From assembly GCF_000316115.1 (NCBI RefSeq), contig NZ_JH993797.1:6545961-6609960 (forward strand): DNA of 64,000 bases. Reading direction: 5' to 3'. Below are positions 16,144 to 24,144 of this stretch, one piece after another; positions within the stretch are counted from its first letter, which is position 1, and each line of letters opens with the position of its first letter. Origin of the DNA: Leptolyngbya sp. PCC 7375 (GTDB lineage Bacteria > Cyanobacteriota > Cyanobacteriia > Phormidesmidales > Phormidesmidaceae). The notes below the pieces were generated by a model. It ran no database searches and was not told the origin of the DNA. It saw only the letters and a program-made list of their open reading frames with translations. A program made the position numbers and the translations under genes.

Positions 16144-16476
16144 TTAATGTAACTCTAGGCAGTGAAGAACTGCATTATCTAAAAGCTCTTGAATAGCTTC
16201 TCGACCGGAGCGGATAAGTGTCTCAATTTGTCTGGTAGGAGCATTGCCACACCTTAACCATACTACTTTTGGTGGAGAACCATATAATCGACTCCTTTCA
16301 GCAAAATCTGCATCTTGCGTCACAATACAAAAATCATGCGCTTTTGCAAATTCCCAGATTTCAGTGTCTGTTCTTTCCGCTAGCCCATGAAACTGAACAT
16401 GGCTAACTTCAGGAAAGATATCTATCAGACGCTTGACTAACTTTCGGCTAAGGTTTTGATCCAAAAGCGGTCTCAT
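16144..16476 (-). CDS. DUF5615 family PIN-like toxin
   Basis: This 110-residue protein is a typical DUF5615 (Mut7-C-like, PIN-related) member. It opens LLDQNLSRKLVKRL with the first acidic residue, and continues HVQFHGLAERTDTEIWEFAK, IVTQDADFAERSRLYGSPP and the closing VVWLRCGNAPT. Members pair with DUF433 antitoxins as presumed ribonuclease toxins. Its ATG overlaps the TGA of the DUF433 gene (ATGA), the usual arrangement. It appears intact. Confidence 0.88.
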   Translation of the reverse strand: MRPLLDQNLSRKLVKRLIDIFPEVSHVQFHGLAERTDTEIWEFAKAHDFCIVTQDADFAERSRLYGSPPKVVWLRCGNAPTRQIETLIRSGREAIQELLDNAVLHCLELH

Positions 16477-16703
16477 GCAGCACTTACCGAGGCAACTAGA
16501 CGATGTTCGCGATCAGCTGCGAATTCCAGACAAGCCCTAATATCAGTTTCTACTAACTCTGGAAAATCATCAATAATTTCATCTGTAGACATACCTACAG
16601 CTAGCCAGCCTAAAACATCGTAGACTGTAATCCGCATCCGCCGGATGCAAGGTTTTCCACCCCGCTTGTCTGGTTCAATAGTGATGATACTGTGATAACT
16701 CAT
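16473..16703 (-). CDS. DUF433 family antitoxin
   Basis: A 76-residue DUF433 protein. It carries the IIT(I)EPDKRGGKPCIRR signature, then a winged-helix-like MRITVYDVLGWLAVGMSTDEII, then DFPELVETDIRACLEFAADRE. It is the antitoxin partner of the DUF5615 protein, placed first in a translationally coupled pair and probably autoregulating it. It appears intact. Confidence 0.88.
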   Translation of the reverse strand: MSYHSIITIEPDKRGGKPCIRRMRITVYDVLGWLAVGMSTDEIIDDFPELVETDIRACLEFAADREHRLVASVSAA

Positions 16704-16810
16704 AATATAAGCCCAGTAATTTTGTACATGCCCTAAGTTTAAAGCAGGCTAATATCTCGCTGCAACAGACAGGAGTTAGTCAATTAATAGTCAAGGTTAT
16801 CTACCGCCGT

Positions 16811-17228
16811 TTAGCTTCTCTCTAATGGCTCAATCTCCCAATCTTCAATCGGTAACCCCTCAACCCGCTCAAACTCTCGCGTATTGTGAGTCACTAAAGT
16901 AAGATTATTAGCCAAAGCGATCGCAGCAATCTGCAAATCATTAAGACCCAATCGGAGTCCCTGCACTCGCTAGTTTCGCCCGAATCTGTCCTGATAACAA
17001 AGCCGATTCATCCTCAAACGGCAACGAAACAAACCTTGATAAAAATGCCTGCTGTCGTTCTAACGTCCGCTTTGGGTTGTTACTCCGAAAAGCACCATAA
17101 AATAATTCAGCCTTCACCACAGAGCAGACGGCTATTTCCTTAGCAGGCGTCGCCAACAAGCGATCGCGCACCAACGCAGAACGACCATTCAGATACACCA
17201 CAAACATTCGTATCTAACAGATAGCGCA
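16811..17228 (-). pseudogene. VapC-type PIN toxin with two frameshifts
   Basis: The start ATG at 17228 gives MRYLLDTNVC, the canonical VapC opening with the first catalytic Asp. A frame change then leads to VVYLNGRSALVRDRLL and AELFYGAF (second acidic residue). A second shift at about 16945 separates this from NDLQIAAIALANNLTLVTHN, REFERVEGL and the stop at 16811. All PIN motifs are recognisable but in three frames, so the toxin is inactive. The antitoxin gene upstream is intact. Confidence 0.85.
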
Positions 17229-17231
17229 TCC

Positions 17232-17477
17232 CTACTCAAACGCTCCCGCCAAATCTTCATCGAGTGCCTCTGAAATTCCCTCATTATCAATGTTGATAGG
17301 ATCGTCTGCGCAGATGCCATAGAGATCTTCTAAAGACAAACCAACAGTTTTAACCGCTGGGACAGGCTGATAAATCACCATTACCTCAATGTCTAGATCC
17401 TTAAGGCCAACCGGAATTTCAAGATGTAAAATGCCATCCTGACCCACCCGCTGACGTACCTTAATGCTTTCCATCAT
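17232..17477 (-). CDS. VapB-like antitoxin, partner of the broken VapC
   Basis: An 81-residue acidic protein ending three bases before the VapC start. Its N-terminal beta-rich half (IKVRQRVGQDGILHLEIPVG) and acidic tail (EALDEDLAGAF) fit cyanobacterial VapB-like antitoxins. Two adjacent ATGs, preceded by GGAGGGA, leave the exact start open by one codon. Function is inferred from position and size. Confidence 0.65.
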   Translation of the reverse strand: MMESIKVRQRVGQDGILHLEIPVGLKDLDIEVMVIYQPVPAVKTVGLSLEDLYGICADDPINIDNEGISEALDEDLAGAFE

Positions 17478-17621
17478 GCTTGCTCCCTCCTAATCAACAT
17501 CCTCACCCAATGCCCCACGACTGAGTTCAAGCGGTCTCTAACTCAGTTATAGCCCCTCGGACCACAAGTTAGTTGGTTGAGTATCCAACATCTGGGGCCT
17601 TCATCCAAAGGACAATAGTCT

Positions 17622-18257
17622 CTAATCTTTTTGCCATAAAGCATTGGCCGTTACTGCCAGTTCAGGTACAACAGTAGACCTAATATTATTATCCCCACGA
17701 AACTGTTGCGGCATTCCAAACTCACCTGTCTCGGGATCCATCGTGTAAATCGACAACGTAGATTGCTTCGGATGGCCAATATACCGCATCCCCCCTAATG
17801 CCGCATAATCAACAATCCAATACTCTTCAACACCAATAGATTCATACTCAGCCAGCTTAGTCAAATAATCATCTCGCCAGTTTGTTGACACCACCTCAAT
17901 CACCAATGGGGGAGCAATATAAGCCATCGCTGAGCTAGACAGCCCCTTCATCCGTTCCCATTCAGCCTTGGCAAAAACAACAATATCGCCACGTCTGGCA
18001 GTGTCTCGTCCATTCCGAGACCCAATAGAGATTAATTTGGAACGCTTAGGTACAAAGGGCAAGTTTTTCTCTAAACAATGCAGCCTGAGCAAATCACAAA
18101 GATTGTCCGCCACATCTTCATGATTAGCCGTGGGATCGCTCATGGGCATCGGCTCACCCTCAATTAATTCGTATAAACGAGCATCACCGCTATCCCACCC
18201 AAGAAAATCTTGCAATGATAGTGGCGACGAGGATATTAAATCAACTGCTTGGGTCAT
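17622..18257 (-). CDS. Uma2 family protein, intact
   Basis: A 211-residue Uma2 protein with the PD-(D/E)XK-like core: LYELIEGEPMPMSDPTANHE, RRGDIVVFAKAEW (conserved Asp), APPLVIEVVSTNWRDDYLTK (E-x-V-S/K) and LAEYESIGVEEYWIVD. Role unproven; these genes expand greatly in cyanobacteria. Its 3' 80 codons are the source or sister of the fragment at 15899-16140. The two toxin-antitoxin modules lie between the two copies. Confidence 0.9.
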   Translation of the reverse strand: MTQAVDLISSSPLSLQDFLGWDSGDARLYELIEGEPMPMSDPTANHEDVADNLCDLLRLHCLEKNLPFVPKRSKLISIGSRNGRDTARRGDIVVFAKAEWERMKGLSSSAMAYIAPPLVIEVVSTNWRDDYLTKLAEYESIGVEEYWIVDYAALGGMRYIGHPKQSTLSIYTMDPETGEFGMPQQFRGDNNIRSTVVPELAVTANALWQKD

Positions 18258-18389
18258 ACTGCATCACCACATGCTGTCCATGTTCTTACCGGCTTGCCAC
18301 CTAGAGCTTTTAAGGTGTGATTCCTATTTTAGACGATGGGCATGACTGTGATGTTTACCCCCTTTTTTTAGCCCGCTAAATCCCGAACC

Positions 18390-18779
18390 TCACCCGCCTT
18401 GCACTGAGCAGGGTTCGCAAAGACCAAAGAATTCGAGGGTGTGATAGTAGATTGTGAATGAGCTGGTGTGCTGGAGTGAAAATGCTAGCCCCTGCAAAGG
18501 GCACGTATCTAGAGGAAATGATTGTCCACAGTTCAAACAAGTCATGTAGTGATGATCCTGCTCCACGGCATTGTAGAGTGTTTCCCCTGTCAGCGTTACC
18601 CGATGCTGCACCCTGCCCATACGCTTTAGCGCATCAAGGGCTCGATATACCGTTGCCAAACCAATCCGCTGATGTTTCTTGATCAGCGTATACAGCGCCT
18701 GAGCCGAGATCGGTTCAGGCTGCTGCCGCAGTAACTGGAGTACCGCTGTTTGAGCCCGAGTACAGTGAACCTGAGTCAT
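18390..18779 (-). CDS. zur: Zinc uptake regulator Zur (Fur family)
   Basis: This 129-residue Fur-family repressor has an N-terminal winged helix (TLIKKHQRIGLATVYRALDAL) and a dimerisation domain with two Cys pairs for structural zinc: CLNCG and CEPC near the C-terminus. The HHYMTC region supplies regulatory ligands. Assignment as Zur rather than Fur or PerR rests on context: it is divergent from hemB-znuABC with a perfect Zur box between, and boxes of the same type precede thrS and the unknown cassette. Zinc-bound Zur should repress these and probably itself. Confidence 0.88.
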   Translation of the reverse strand: MTQVHCTRAQTAVLQLLRQQPEPISAQALYTLIKKHQRIGLATVYRALDALKRMGRVQHRVTLTGETLYNAVEQDHHYMTCLNCGQSFPLDTCPLQGLAFSLQHTSSFTIYYHTLEFFGLCEPCSVQGG

Positions 18780-18839
18780 GGAATTTTTAAGGATTATGAT
18801 CGCGTCAATTTCGAAAAACTGATGTAATATACCTAGGAA

Positions 18840-18854
18840 TGATAATCATTATCA
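18840..18854. promoter_or_regulatory. Zur box between zur and hemB (perfect palindrome)
   Basis: TGATAATCATTATCA, a perfect 7-1-7 repeat, lies 60 bases from the zur start and 17 bases from the preferred hemB start. One box can control both divergent promoters. Confidence 0.85.
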
Positions 18855-18871
18855 TAACGGGTTTCCATCCT

Positions 18872-19951
18872 ATGTCATCCACATTTACGTCACCCACGTC
18901 AGCGCCCCCTCAAGCCGCCACAGATGCTGTTGAAGCGATAGTGGACGCTACACCCGCTGATAATAAGGGCAATACTGGTCAAGTTCATCGTCCCCGGCGT
19001 TTGCGTCGTACCGGGACACTGCGCCGTATGGTACGAGAAACGGTGCTAACCGCCGCTGATCTGATTTATCCCCTGTTTGTCATGGAAGGTGAAGGGCAGC
19101 AGGAGGCAGTACCGTCGATGCCCAACTGTTTTCGCTACTCCCTAGATCTATTGCTGGAAGAAGCAAAAGCTGTGTGGGAGTTAGGTATTGGAGCCATTGC
19201 CCTGTTTCCGCTGATTCCCCATCATCAAAAAGATAACGCTGGTACCGAAAGCTATAATCCGGATGGTTTAATCCCTCGGGCAGTGCGTGCCCTCAAGCAA
19301 GCGCTTCCGGAGCTGCTGGTGATTACCGATGTGGCCCTTGACCCCTACAGCAGCGAGGGCCATGACGGCATTGTGCAAAATGGTCAAATTCTCAACGATG
19401 AAACTGTTGCGGTCCTCGTCAAGCAGGCCCTGGTGCAGGCTGAGGCGGGGGCTGATTTTGTTGCCCCATCCGACATGATGGATGGTCGTGTGCGGGAGAT
19501 TCGTCAGGCACTGGATGCTGCCGGTTGGATTAATGTCGGCATTCTTGCCTATTCCGCTAAATATGCATCAGCCTACTACGGCCCATTTCGTGATGCCCTG
19601 GATTCTGCCCCTAAGTTTGGTGATAAAAAGACGTATCAGATGGACGCGGCTAATGGGCGGGAAGCTCTGAAAGAGGTAGAGCTTGATATTAAAGAAGGGG
19701 CGGACATCGTCATGGTAAAACCGGCTCTGGCCTATTTGGATGTGATTTGTCGCATTAAACAACACACGAATTTACCCATTGCTGCTTACAACGTCAGTGG
19801 TGAATACGCCATGGTCAAAGCGGCGGCGCAGCAGGGCTGGATTGATGAAAAAGCCGTCATGCTAGAAACCTTAACCAGTATGAAACGGGCGGGAGCCGAC
19901 TTGATTTTGACCTATTTCGCCAAAGATGCTGCCCTAGCGTTACGTCCATAG
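18872..19951 (+). CDS. hemB: Delta-aminolevulinic acid dehydratase, zinc-independent type
   Basis: A porphobilinogen synthase of 359 residues, the second committed step of tetrapyrrole synthesis. Active-site lysines are K230 (SAKYASAYYG) and K283 (VMVKPALAYLD). The metal site that is cysteine-rich in zinc enzymes reads DVALDPYSSEGHDG (153-166), the magnesium/potassium type without cysteines. It can therefore make chlorophyll and haem precursors without zinc. The frame extends back to an ATG at 18839, but that codon lies inside the Zur box. The ATG at 18872 is chosen, leaving an unusual low-complexity N-terminus of 36 residues. First gene of the zinc operon. Confidence 0.95.
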   Translation: MSSTFTSPTSAPPQAATDAVEAIVDATPADNKGNTGQVHRPRRLRRTGTLRRMVRETVLTAADLIYPLFVMEGEGQQEAVPSMPNCFRYSLDLLLEEAKAVWELGIGAIALFPLIPHHQKDNAGTESYNPDGLIPRAVRALKQALPELLVITDVALDPYSSEGHDGIVQNGQILNDETVAVLVKQALVQAEAGADFVAPSDMMDGRVREIRQALDAAGWINVGILAYSAKYASAYYGPFRDALDSAPKFGDKKTYQMDAANGREALKEVELDIKEGADIVMVKPALAYLDVICRIKQHTNLPIAAYNVSGEYAMVKAAAQQGWIDEKAVMLETLTSMKRAGADLILTYFAKDAALALRP

Positions 19952-19999
19952 CAAGATAAAGCCTAAAGAATTAATGTTGTTTTTGAAGAGAGAACAGTA

Positions 20000-21193
20000 A
20001 TGTCTAGACTGAGTTTTCAACGACAGGTGCAACAGTTATCGGTTATGGCACTGGGAGCAATCGTTACCCTAGGCGGCTGCACGACTGTTCCTACGGATAC
20101 CACCGGCGAAGCAGAACCTTCAGCAGCGGCCCCCGCAGAATCATTGCAGGTGGTCACAACATTTTTGCCAATCACCCAATTTACTAAGGCAGTAGCGGGC
20201 GATCGCGCTGAGGTGGTACAGCTGCTGCCCACCAATGTAGGTCCCCATGACTTTCAGGCCAAACCCAGTGATATTCAGGCAGTTGCCAGTGCGGACGTGT
20301 TGGTCAAAAACGGTCTGGAAATGGAGTTCTTTTTAGATGACATGATCGAGAATGCGGAAAATTCCGATCTGGTCACTATCGACTCTAGCGAAGAGATTGC
20401 TGCGTTTGCTAGTGGCGAAGAAGGCCATGATGACCATGGCGAAGAAGGCCATGCTAAAGAGGATGATCACGGCCATGCCCATGGCGAAGAAGGTCACGAC
20501 GATCACGCCGAAGAAAAAGGTCATGATGACCACGGCGAAGAAGGCCATGACGACCATGGCGAAGAAGCCCATGCTAAAGAGGACGACCATGGGCATGAGC
20601 ATGCCCATGGTGAATTTGATCCTCATGTCTGGCTGGACCCCAAGCGCGCCATTGAACAGGTCGAAAATATTCGCGATGGTTTGATTGCCGCCGATCCAGA
20701 AGGAGAGGCTGAATACACAGCCAATGCGGCTGCATTTATTATTGAACTGCAAGCCTTAGATGCTGACATCACAGAAATGTTGTCCCCCTTTGCTGGACAG
20801 ACATTTGTGGTGTTTCATGACTTCGCCGCCTACTTTGCCAGTAGCTATGGACTAGAAGCCGAGGTTCTGGTGGGTCTTCCCGAAGAGAGTCCATCTCCGG
20901 ATGATGTAAAGCGTGTGGTGGACACAGTGCAGGCGGAAGGGTTAAAAACCATCATGACCGAACCCCAGGCTGGAGACTCTTCTTTTAAGGCGCTCGCACA
21001 AGACCTCTCCATTGGCGTGAGTGAGTTTGACCCCCTGGAAGTAGGTCCGACCGAGGCGATACAGCCAGACTACTATCTGACAACCATGCGTCAGAATGCT
21101 GAGAATCTGGCCAATAGTTTTGGGGCATCCACACAATCCTGGTATCCGTTCTGGGCATCTCAACCGATGGCCGTCATCGATTGGTGGCTTTAA
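20000..21193 (+). CDS. znuA: Zinc ABC transporter substrate-binding lipoprotein
   Basis: This 397-residue cluster A-I binding protein captures periplasmic zinc. A lipoprotein signal ends with LGGC (Cys27). The first lobe reads VVTTFLPITQFTKAVAGD and GPHDFQ, with the first metal His. A long His/Asp/Glu-rich loop of about 65 residues (near 138-203) follows, typical of zinc rather than manganese proteins. Then come FDPHVWLDPKRA, the FVVFHDFAAYFASSYGL ligand region and the final acidic ligand segment LSIGVSEFDPL. It starts 48 bases after hemB, with GAAGAGAGAA upstream, so it is in the same operon. Confidence 0.95.
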   Translation: MSRLSFQRQVQQLSVMALGAIVTLGGCTTVPTDTTGEAEPSAAAPAESLQVVTTFLPITQFTKAVAGDRAEVVQLLPTNVGPHDFQAKPSDIQAVASADVLVKNGLEMEFFLDDMIENAENSDLVTIDSSEEIAAFASGEEGHDDHGEEGHAKEDDHGHAHGEEGHDDHAEEKGHDDHGEEGHDDHGEEAHAKEDDHGHEHAHGEFDPHVWLDPKRAIEQVENIRDGLIAADPEGEAEYTANAAAFIIELQALDADITEMLSPFAGQTFVVFHDFAAYFASSYGLEAEVLVGLPEESPSPDDVKRVVDTVQAEGLKTIMTEPQAGDSSFKALAQDLSIGVSEFDPLEVGPTEAIQPDYYLTTMRQNAENLANSFGASTQSWYPFWASQPMAVIDWWL

Positions 21194-21229
21194 TATGGAG
21201 GATGATTTTATGGGGCCAGGAGAGAGCAG

Positions 21230-21871
21230 TTGAGCGATCCAGTTTTAGTCGTCAACGATTTGACGGTTTACCGAGAGACCTATGCAGCGGTTCAGAATGT
21301 GTCGTTTACGGTGCCAGCTGGCATGGATACTGCGATAGTGGGTCCCAATGGAGCCGGAAAGAGTACCTTGATCCAGGCCATACTGGGAATTTTACCGCGT
21401 CGGTCTGGGGAGGTGTTTATCCTAGGGGAGCCACTCTCTCCCAAAGGTCATCTGCCAGCGGTGGTACGACAACAGATTGCCTATCTGCCTCAGAACTTTC
21501 TGTTTGATCGCCGCATTCCCATTACAGTCAAGGAATTGATAGGGCTGGGCTGGGATCGGTTGGGCATACAGCTGCCCTGGGCCGGGGGCCGGTTACGCCG
21601 CCACGCTGTGCAGCAGGCATTGACCCAGGTGGACGCCTGGCATTTGCGTTACAAGCTTGTGAGTGTGTTGTCGGGGGGAGAGCTAAAGCGGGTACTTTTG
21701 GCTTATTGTTTAGTGCGTCCCCGCCGTCTGCTGATTCTCGATGAGGCTCCCGCTGGTTTAGATGTGCGTAACGAATCGGAATTTTATCGGTTGCTGCACC
21801 AGCTTAAACAAGACCAGGGCTGGGCCATTTTGCAGATCTCCCACGATCTCGATATGGTACGTCGCAGTTGA
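21230..21871 (+). CDS. znuC: Zinc ABC transporter ATPase, truncated by in-frame TGA
   Basis: Powers zinc import with ZnuA and ZnuB. Starts at TTG, with AGGAG seven bases upstream. Walker A VGPNGAGKST (37-46), signature LSGGELKR (147-154), Walker B LLILDEAPAGLD (167-178) and the H-loop ISHDLDMV (H205) are all intact. TGA at 21869-21871 then ends the frame at 213 residues. The same frame continues DRVLCLNRTLLCQGKPDHSL to a second stop at 21992-21994, giving the usual length of about 254. TGC to TGA is the likely change (see findings). The core ATPase could still fold, but loss of the C-terminal 40 residues may weaken it. Confidence 0.88.
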   Translation: MSDPVLVVNDLTVYRETYAAVQNVSFTVPAGMDTAIVGPNGAGKSTLIQAILGILPRRSGEVFILGEPLSPKGHLPAVVRQQIAYLPQNFLFDRRIPITVKELIGLGWDRLGIQLPWAGGRLRRHAVQQALTQVDAWHLRYKLVSVLSGGELKRVLLAYCLVRPRRLLILDEAPAGLDVRNESEFYRLLHQLKQDQGWAILQISHDLDMVRRS

Positions 21872-22013
21872 GATCGCGTCCTTTGTCTAAATCGCACCCT
21901 GCTCTGCCAGGGAAAACCCGATCATTCTCTTACCCCAGAGAATCTCTCTCTGGCCTATGGCTCTGAGTTTGTTCGCTATCACCATTCTTGTTAATCTTGC
22001 TAGTTTTTCTGCC

Positions 22014-22853
22014 ATGTCGATCCAGGCTGAATTTACCCGTGTGATTGAACTGTTTCAACTGCCCTTTATGCATCGGGCATTGATGGGCAGTGTTCTCACT
22101 GGTTTTATGGGCGGCTTAATGGGTAGCTTTACCATTCTCCGACAGCTTTCTTTTTTTAGTGATACCCTGGGTCACTCAGCGCTGTTAGGTATCAGCATTG
22201 GCTTCTTGTTGGGACTGGATCCTGGATGGATATTGTTACCTTTTGCGGTTCTTTTTGCATTAGGTGTGACCTATTTTCTGGAGCGTACCCGTCTTTGGAC
22301 CGATGCTCTGCTGAACATTGTCTACTCATCGTCCCTGGCCCTTGGTATTATCTTACTGAGTTTTCGTGATGACTATAAGGGCGGTATCACCCATCTGTTG
22401 TTTGGTGATATCCTGGCCATGCGAACTACCGACTTAATCTTTAGCGGTGTGCTGTTGGTGGTATGTGTCATATTTATGGGGCTGACGTTGCGATCGCAAA
22501 TTCTCCTGACACTCCATGAATCCATGGCCATTGCTCGGGGCGTATCTGTGTCTGCCCAACGTACAGCGTTCATTGTGTTGTTATCTCTGGTGGTGGGCAT
22601 TTCCATTAAGGCCATCGGCGTTTTGTTGATTAGCGCATTTGTAGTGATACCCGCTTGTGCGGCCCGTCTTCTCAGCCACAACTTTGTTCAGTACATCTTA
22701 ATTTCGGCGGGCCTAGGTGCATTAGGGGCCGCCATCGGCATGATGGTTTCTGCCTTTTTTGATTTACCCTCGGGTCCAAGTATTGTTACCGTTCAACTCG
22801 CTATTTTTCTGTTGGCCATGCTTGCACCTAACACCCGTAAGTTAGCCCTGTAA
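22014..22853 (+). CDS. znuB: Zinc ABC transporter permease
   Basis: This 279-residue ABC-3 family permease has about eight membrane helices. Family motifs include GFMGGLMGSFTILRQLSFFSD near the N-terminus, GHSALLGISIGFLLG, and the cytoplasmic coupling region ILLTLHESMAIARGVSV. The open frame reaches back to 21957, but that overlaps the natural 3' end of znuC; the ATG at 22014 lies 19 bases after the original znuC stop and starts at the conserved region. It is part of the hemB-znuABC transcript. Confidence 0.93.
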   Translation: MSIQAEFTRVIELFQLPFMHRALMGSVLTGFMGGLMGSFTILRQLSFFSDTLGHSALLGISIGFLLGLDPGWILLPFAVLFALGVTYFLERTRLWTDALLNIVYSSSLALGIILLSFRDDYKGGITHLLFGDILAMRTTDLIFSGVLLVVCVIFMGLTLRSQILLTLHESMAIARGVSVSAQRTAFIVLLSLVVGISIKAIGVLLISAFVVIPACAARLLSHNFVQYILISAGLGALGAAIGMMVSAFFDLPSGPSIVTVQLAIFLLAMLAPNTRKLAL

Positions 22854-22985
22854 ATGTGGCTATCCCAAAGATACCGTTCCTTTCGATTCCGCTCAGGGAA
22901 AGGTTAACCGTTGACTGAGCGAAGAGACATCGTTGGCTGAGCGGAGTCGAAGCCAACCTACCTTGTTGCTTCCGGAGTTTATTCC
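22854..22985. repeat. Palindrome-rich spacer between znuB and cobW
   Basis: Contains CCTTTCGATTCCGCTCAGGGAAAGG, whose ends pair, and two GACTGAGCGAAG / GGCTGAGCGGAGTCGAAGCC units of a type often dispersed in bacterial intergenic DNA. No Zur box and no T-tract were seen, so cobW may still be read from the upstream promoter, or from one not visible here. Confidence 0.4.
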
Positions 22986-24044
22986 ATGACAACCTCCACA
23001 GCCCCCTTAAACACTAAAAGAGGAATGCCAGTTACCATCATCACTGGATTTCTCGGCAGTGGTAAAACAACCCTTTTAAACCACATCCTTAGCAATAACA
23101 AAGACCTAAAGGTTGCCGTCCTAGTCAATGAATTTGGCGATATCAACATCGACAGTCAGCTCTTAGTATCCATGGATGAAGCCATGGTTGAACTTAGCAA
23201 TGGCTGCATTTGTTGCACCATCAACGATGACCTGATAGATGCCGTTTATCGAGTCATGGAGCGGGATGACCGCATTGATTACATGGTAATTGAGACTACG
23301 GGGGTGGCTGACCCGCTGCCTATTATTCTCACCTTTTTGGGCACAGAACTGCGCGATCTCACCCGTCTGGATTCCATCATCGCCATGGTAGATGCCGAAA
23401 CCTTCACGCCCGATCATTTTGAGAGTGAAGCCGCCTTAAAACAAATCACCTACGCTGATGTTACAATTATGAACAAAGTTGATCTAGCTTCATCGGATCA
23501 GGTGAAGGCGTTAGAAGAGTATCTTAGTAGCGTTAAAGAGGGAGCCAGGATTTTGCGTAGTCAGCAGGGTCAGGTGCCCCTGCAGCTAATTTTAGATGTT
23601 GGCTATAACAATCCCGAAGACTATGCTGAGCTGGTGCAAGAAGAAATTGAGCAGACGGCACATGATCAGCATCACGGACACGAACACGGGCATCATGGGC
23701 ATGAGCATCATCATGGGCATGAGCATCATGAACACCATCACCACCATTCTGCCCATCTTGAGAATGATGGATTTGTATCCATCGCGTTTGAGAGCGATCG
23801 TCCCTTCCATGTCAAAAAATTTGAACATTTTCTGCAAAACACACTTTCACAGGATGTGTTTCGGGCCAAAGGAATTCTCTGGTTTGAGGAGAGTGACCTG
23901 CGCAACATTTTTCAGCTAAGCGGTCCTCGTTTTTCCATTAACGGGGAAGAATGGGACATGCCGCCTCGAAACCAGCTTGTTTTTATCGGGCGACACCTCA
24001 ACGGTGACGACATCCGGCAACAGCTTACGGCTTGCCTGGCTTAA
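22986..24044 (+). CDS. CobW/COG0523 family GTPase, putative zinc metallochaperone
   Basis: This 352-residue G3E GTPase has Walker A GFLGSGKTTLL (21-31), the metal-binding CICC motif in SNGCICCTIND (74-77), a switch with ETTGVADPLPI, and the guanine-specific MNKVD. A His-rich linker (about 222-258) separates it from the CobW C-terminal domain. Zur-linked members of the family are thought to deliver zinc to client enzymes under shortage; in Bacillus, ZagA serves FolE. Here folE is the next gene, 100 bases downstream, which favours the same partnership. Cobalamin involvement is not supported by the context. Confidence 0.92.
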   Translation: MTTSTAPLNTKRGMPVTIITGFLGSGKTTLLNHILSNNKDLKVAVLVNEFGDINIDSQLLVSMDEAMVELSNGCICCTINDDLIDAVYRVMERDDRIDYMVIETTGVADPLPIILTFLGTELRDLTRLDSIIAMVDAETFTPDHFESEAALKQITYADVTIMNKVDLASSDQVKALEEYLSSVKEGARILRSQQGQVPLQLILDVGYNNPEDYAELVQEEIEQTAHDQHHGHEHGHHGHEHHHGHEHHEHHHHHSAHLENDGFVSIAFESDRPFHVKKFEHFLQNTLSQDVFRAKGILWFEESDLRNIFQLSGPRFSINGEEWDMPPRNQLVFIGRHLNGDDIRQQLTACLA

Positions 24045-24144
24045 TACATTATCCAGTCTTTCAGTCGTTGGCTGAAGGGGGTGATCGGTTTGCGATCGCT
24101 CGACAGCTTGATAAATTCACCCAAAATTTACCCACTCGTTATTC

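Noticed and set aside
18839..18871. Upstream hemB start
   Set aside because: The codons lie in the Zur palindrome and give a run of isoleucines unlike any HemB N-terminus.
20400..20610. Tandem DNA repeat as a CRISPR-like array
   Set aside because: The units are short, coding and in frame as the znuA His-rich loop, with no spacers.
20352..20752. Met- and Lys-rich open frames on both strands inside znuA
   Set aside because: They are shadows of the repetitive His/Asp/Glu codons of the znuA metal loop; the true frame is fixed by the lipobox and binding motifs.
21869..21871. Selenocysteine or programmed readthrough at the znuC TGA
   Set aside because: No hairpin suggestive of a SECIS element was seen after it, no selenocysteine genes are present in the window, and homologues have an ordinary cysteine there. 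A point mutation explains it better.
23592..23919. Open frames inside cobW on both strands
   Set aside because: They are by-products of the His-rich linker codons.
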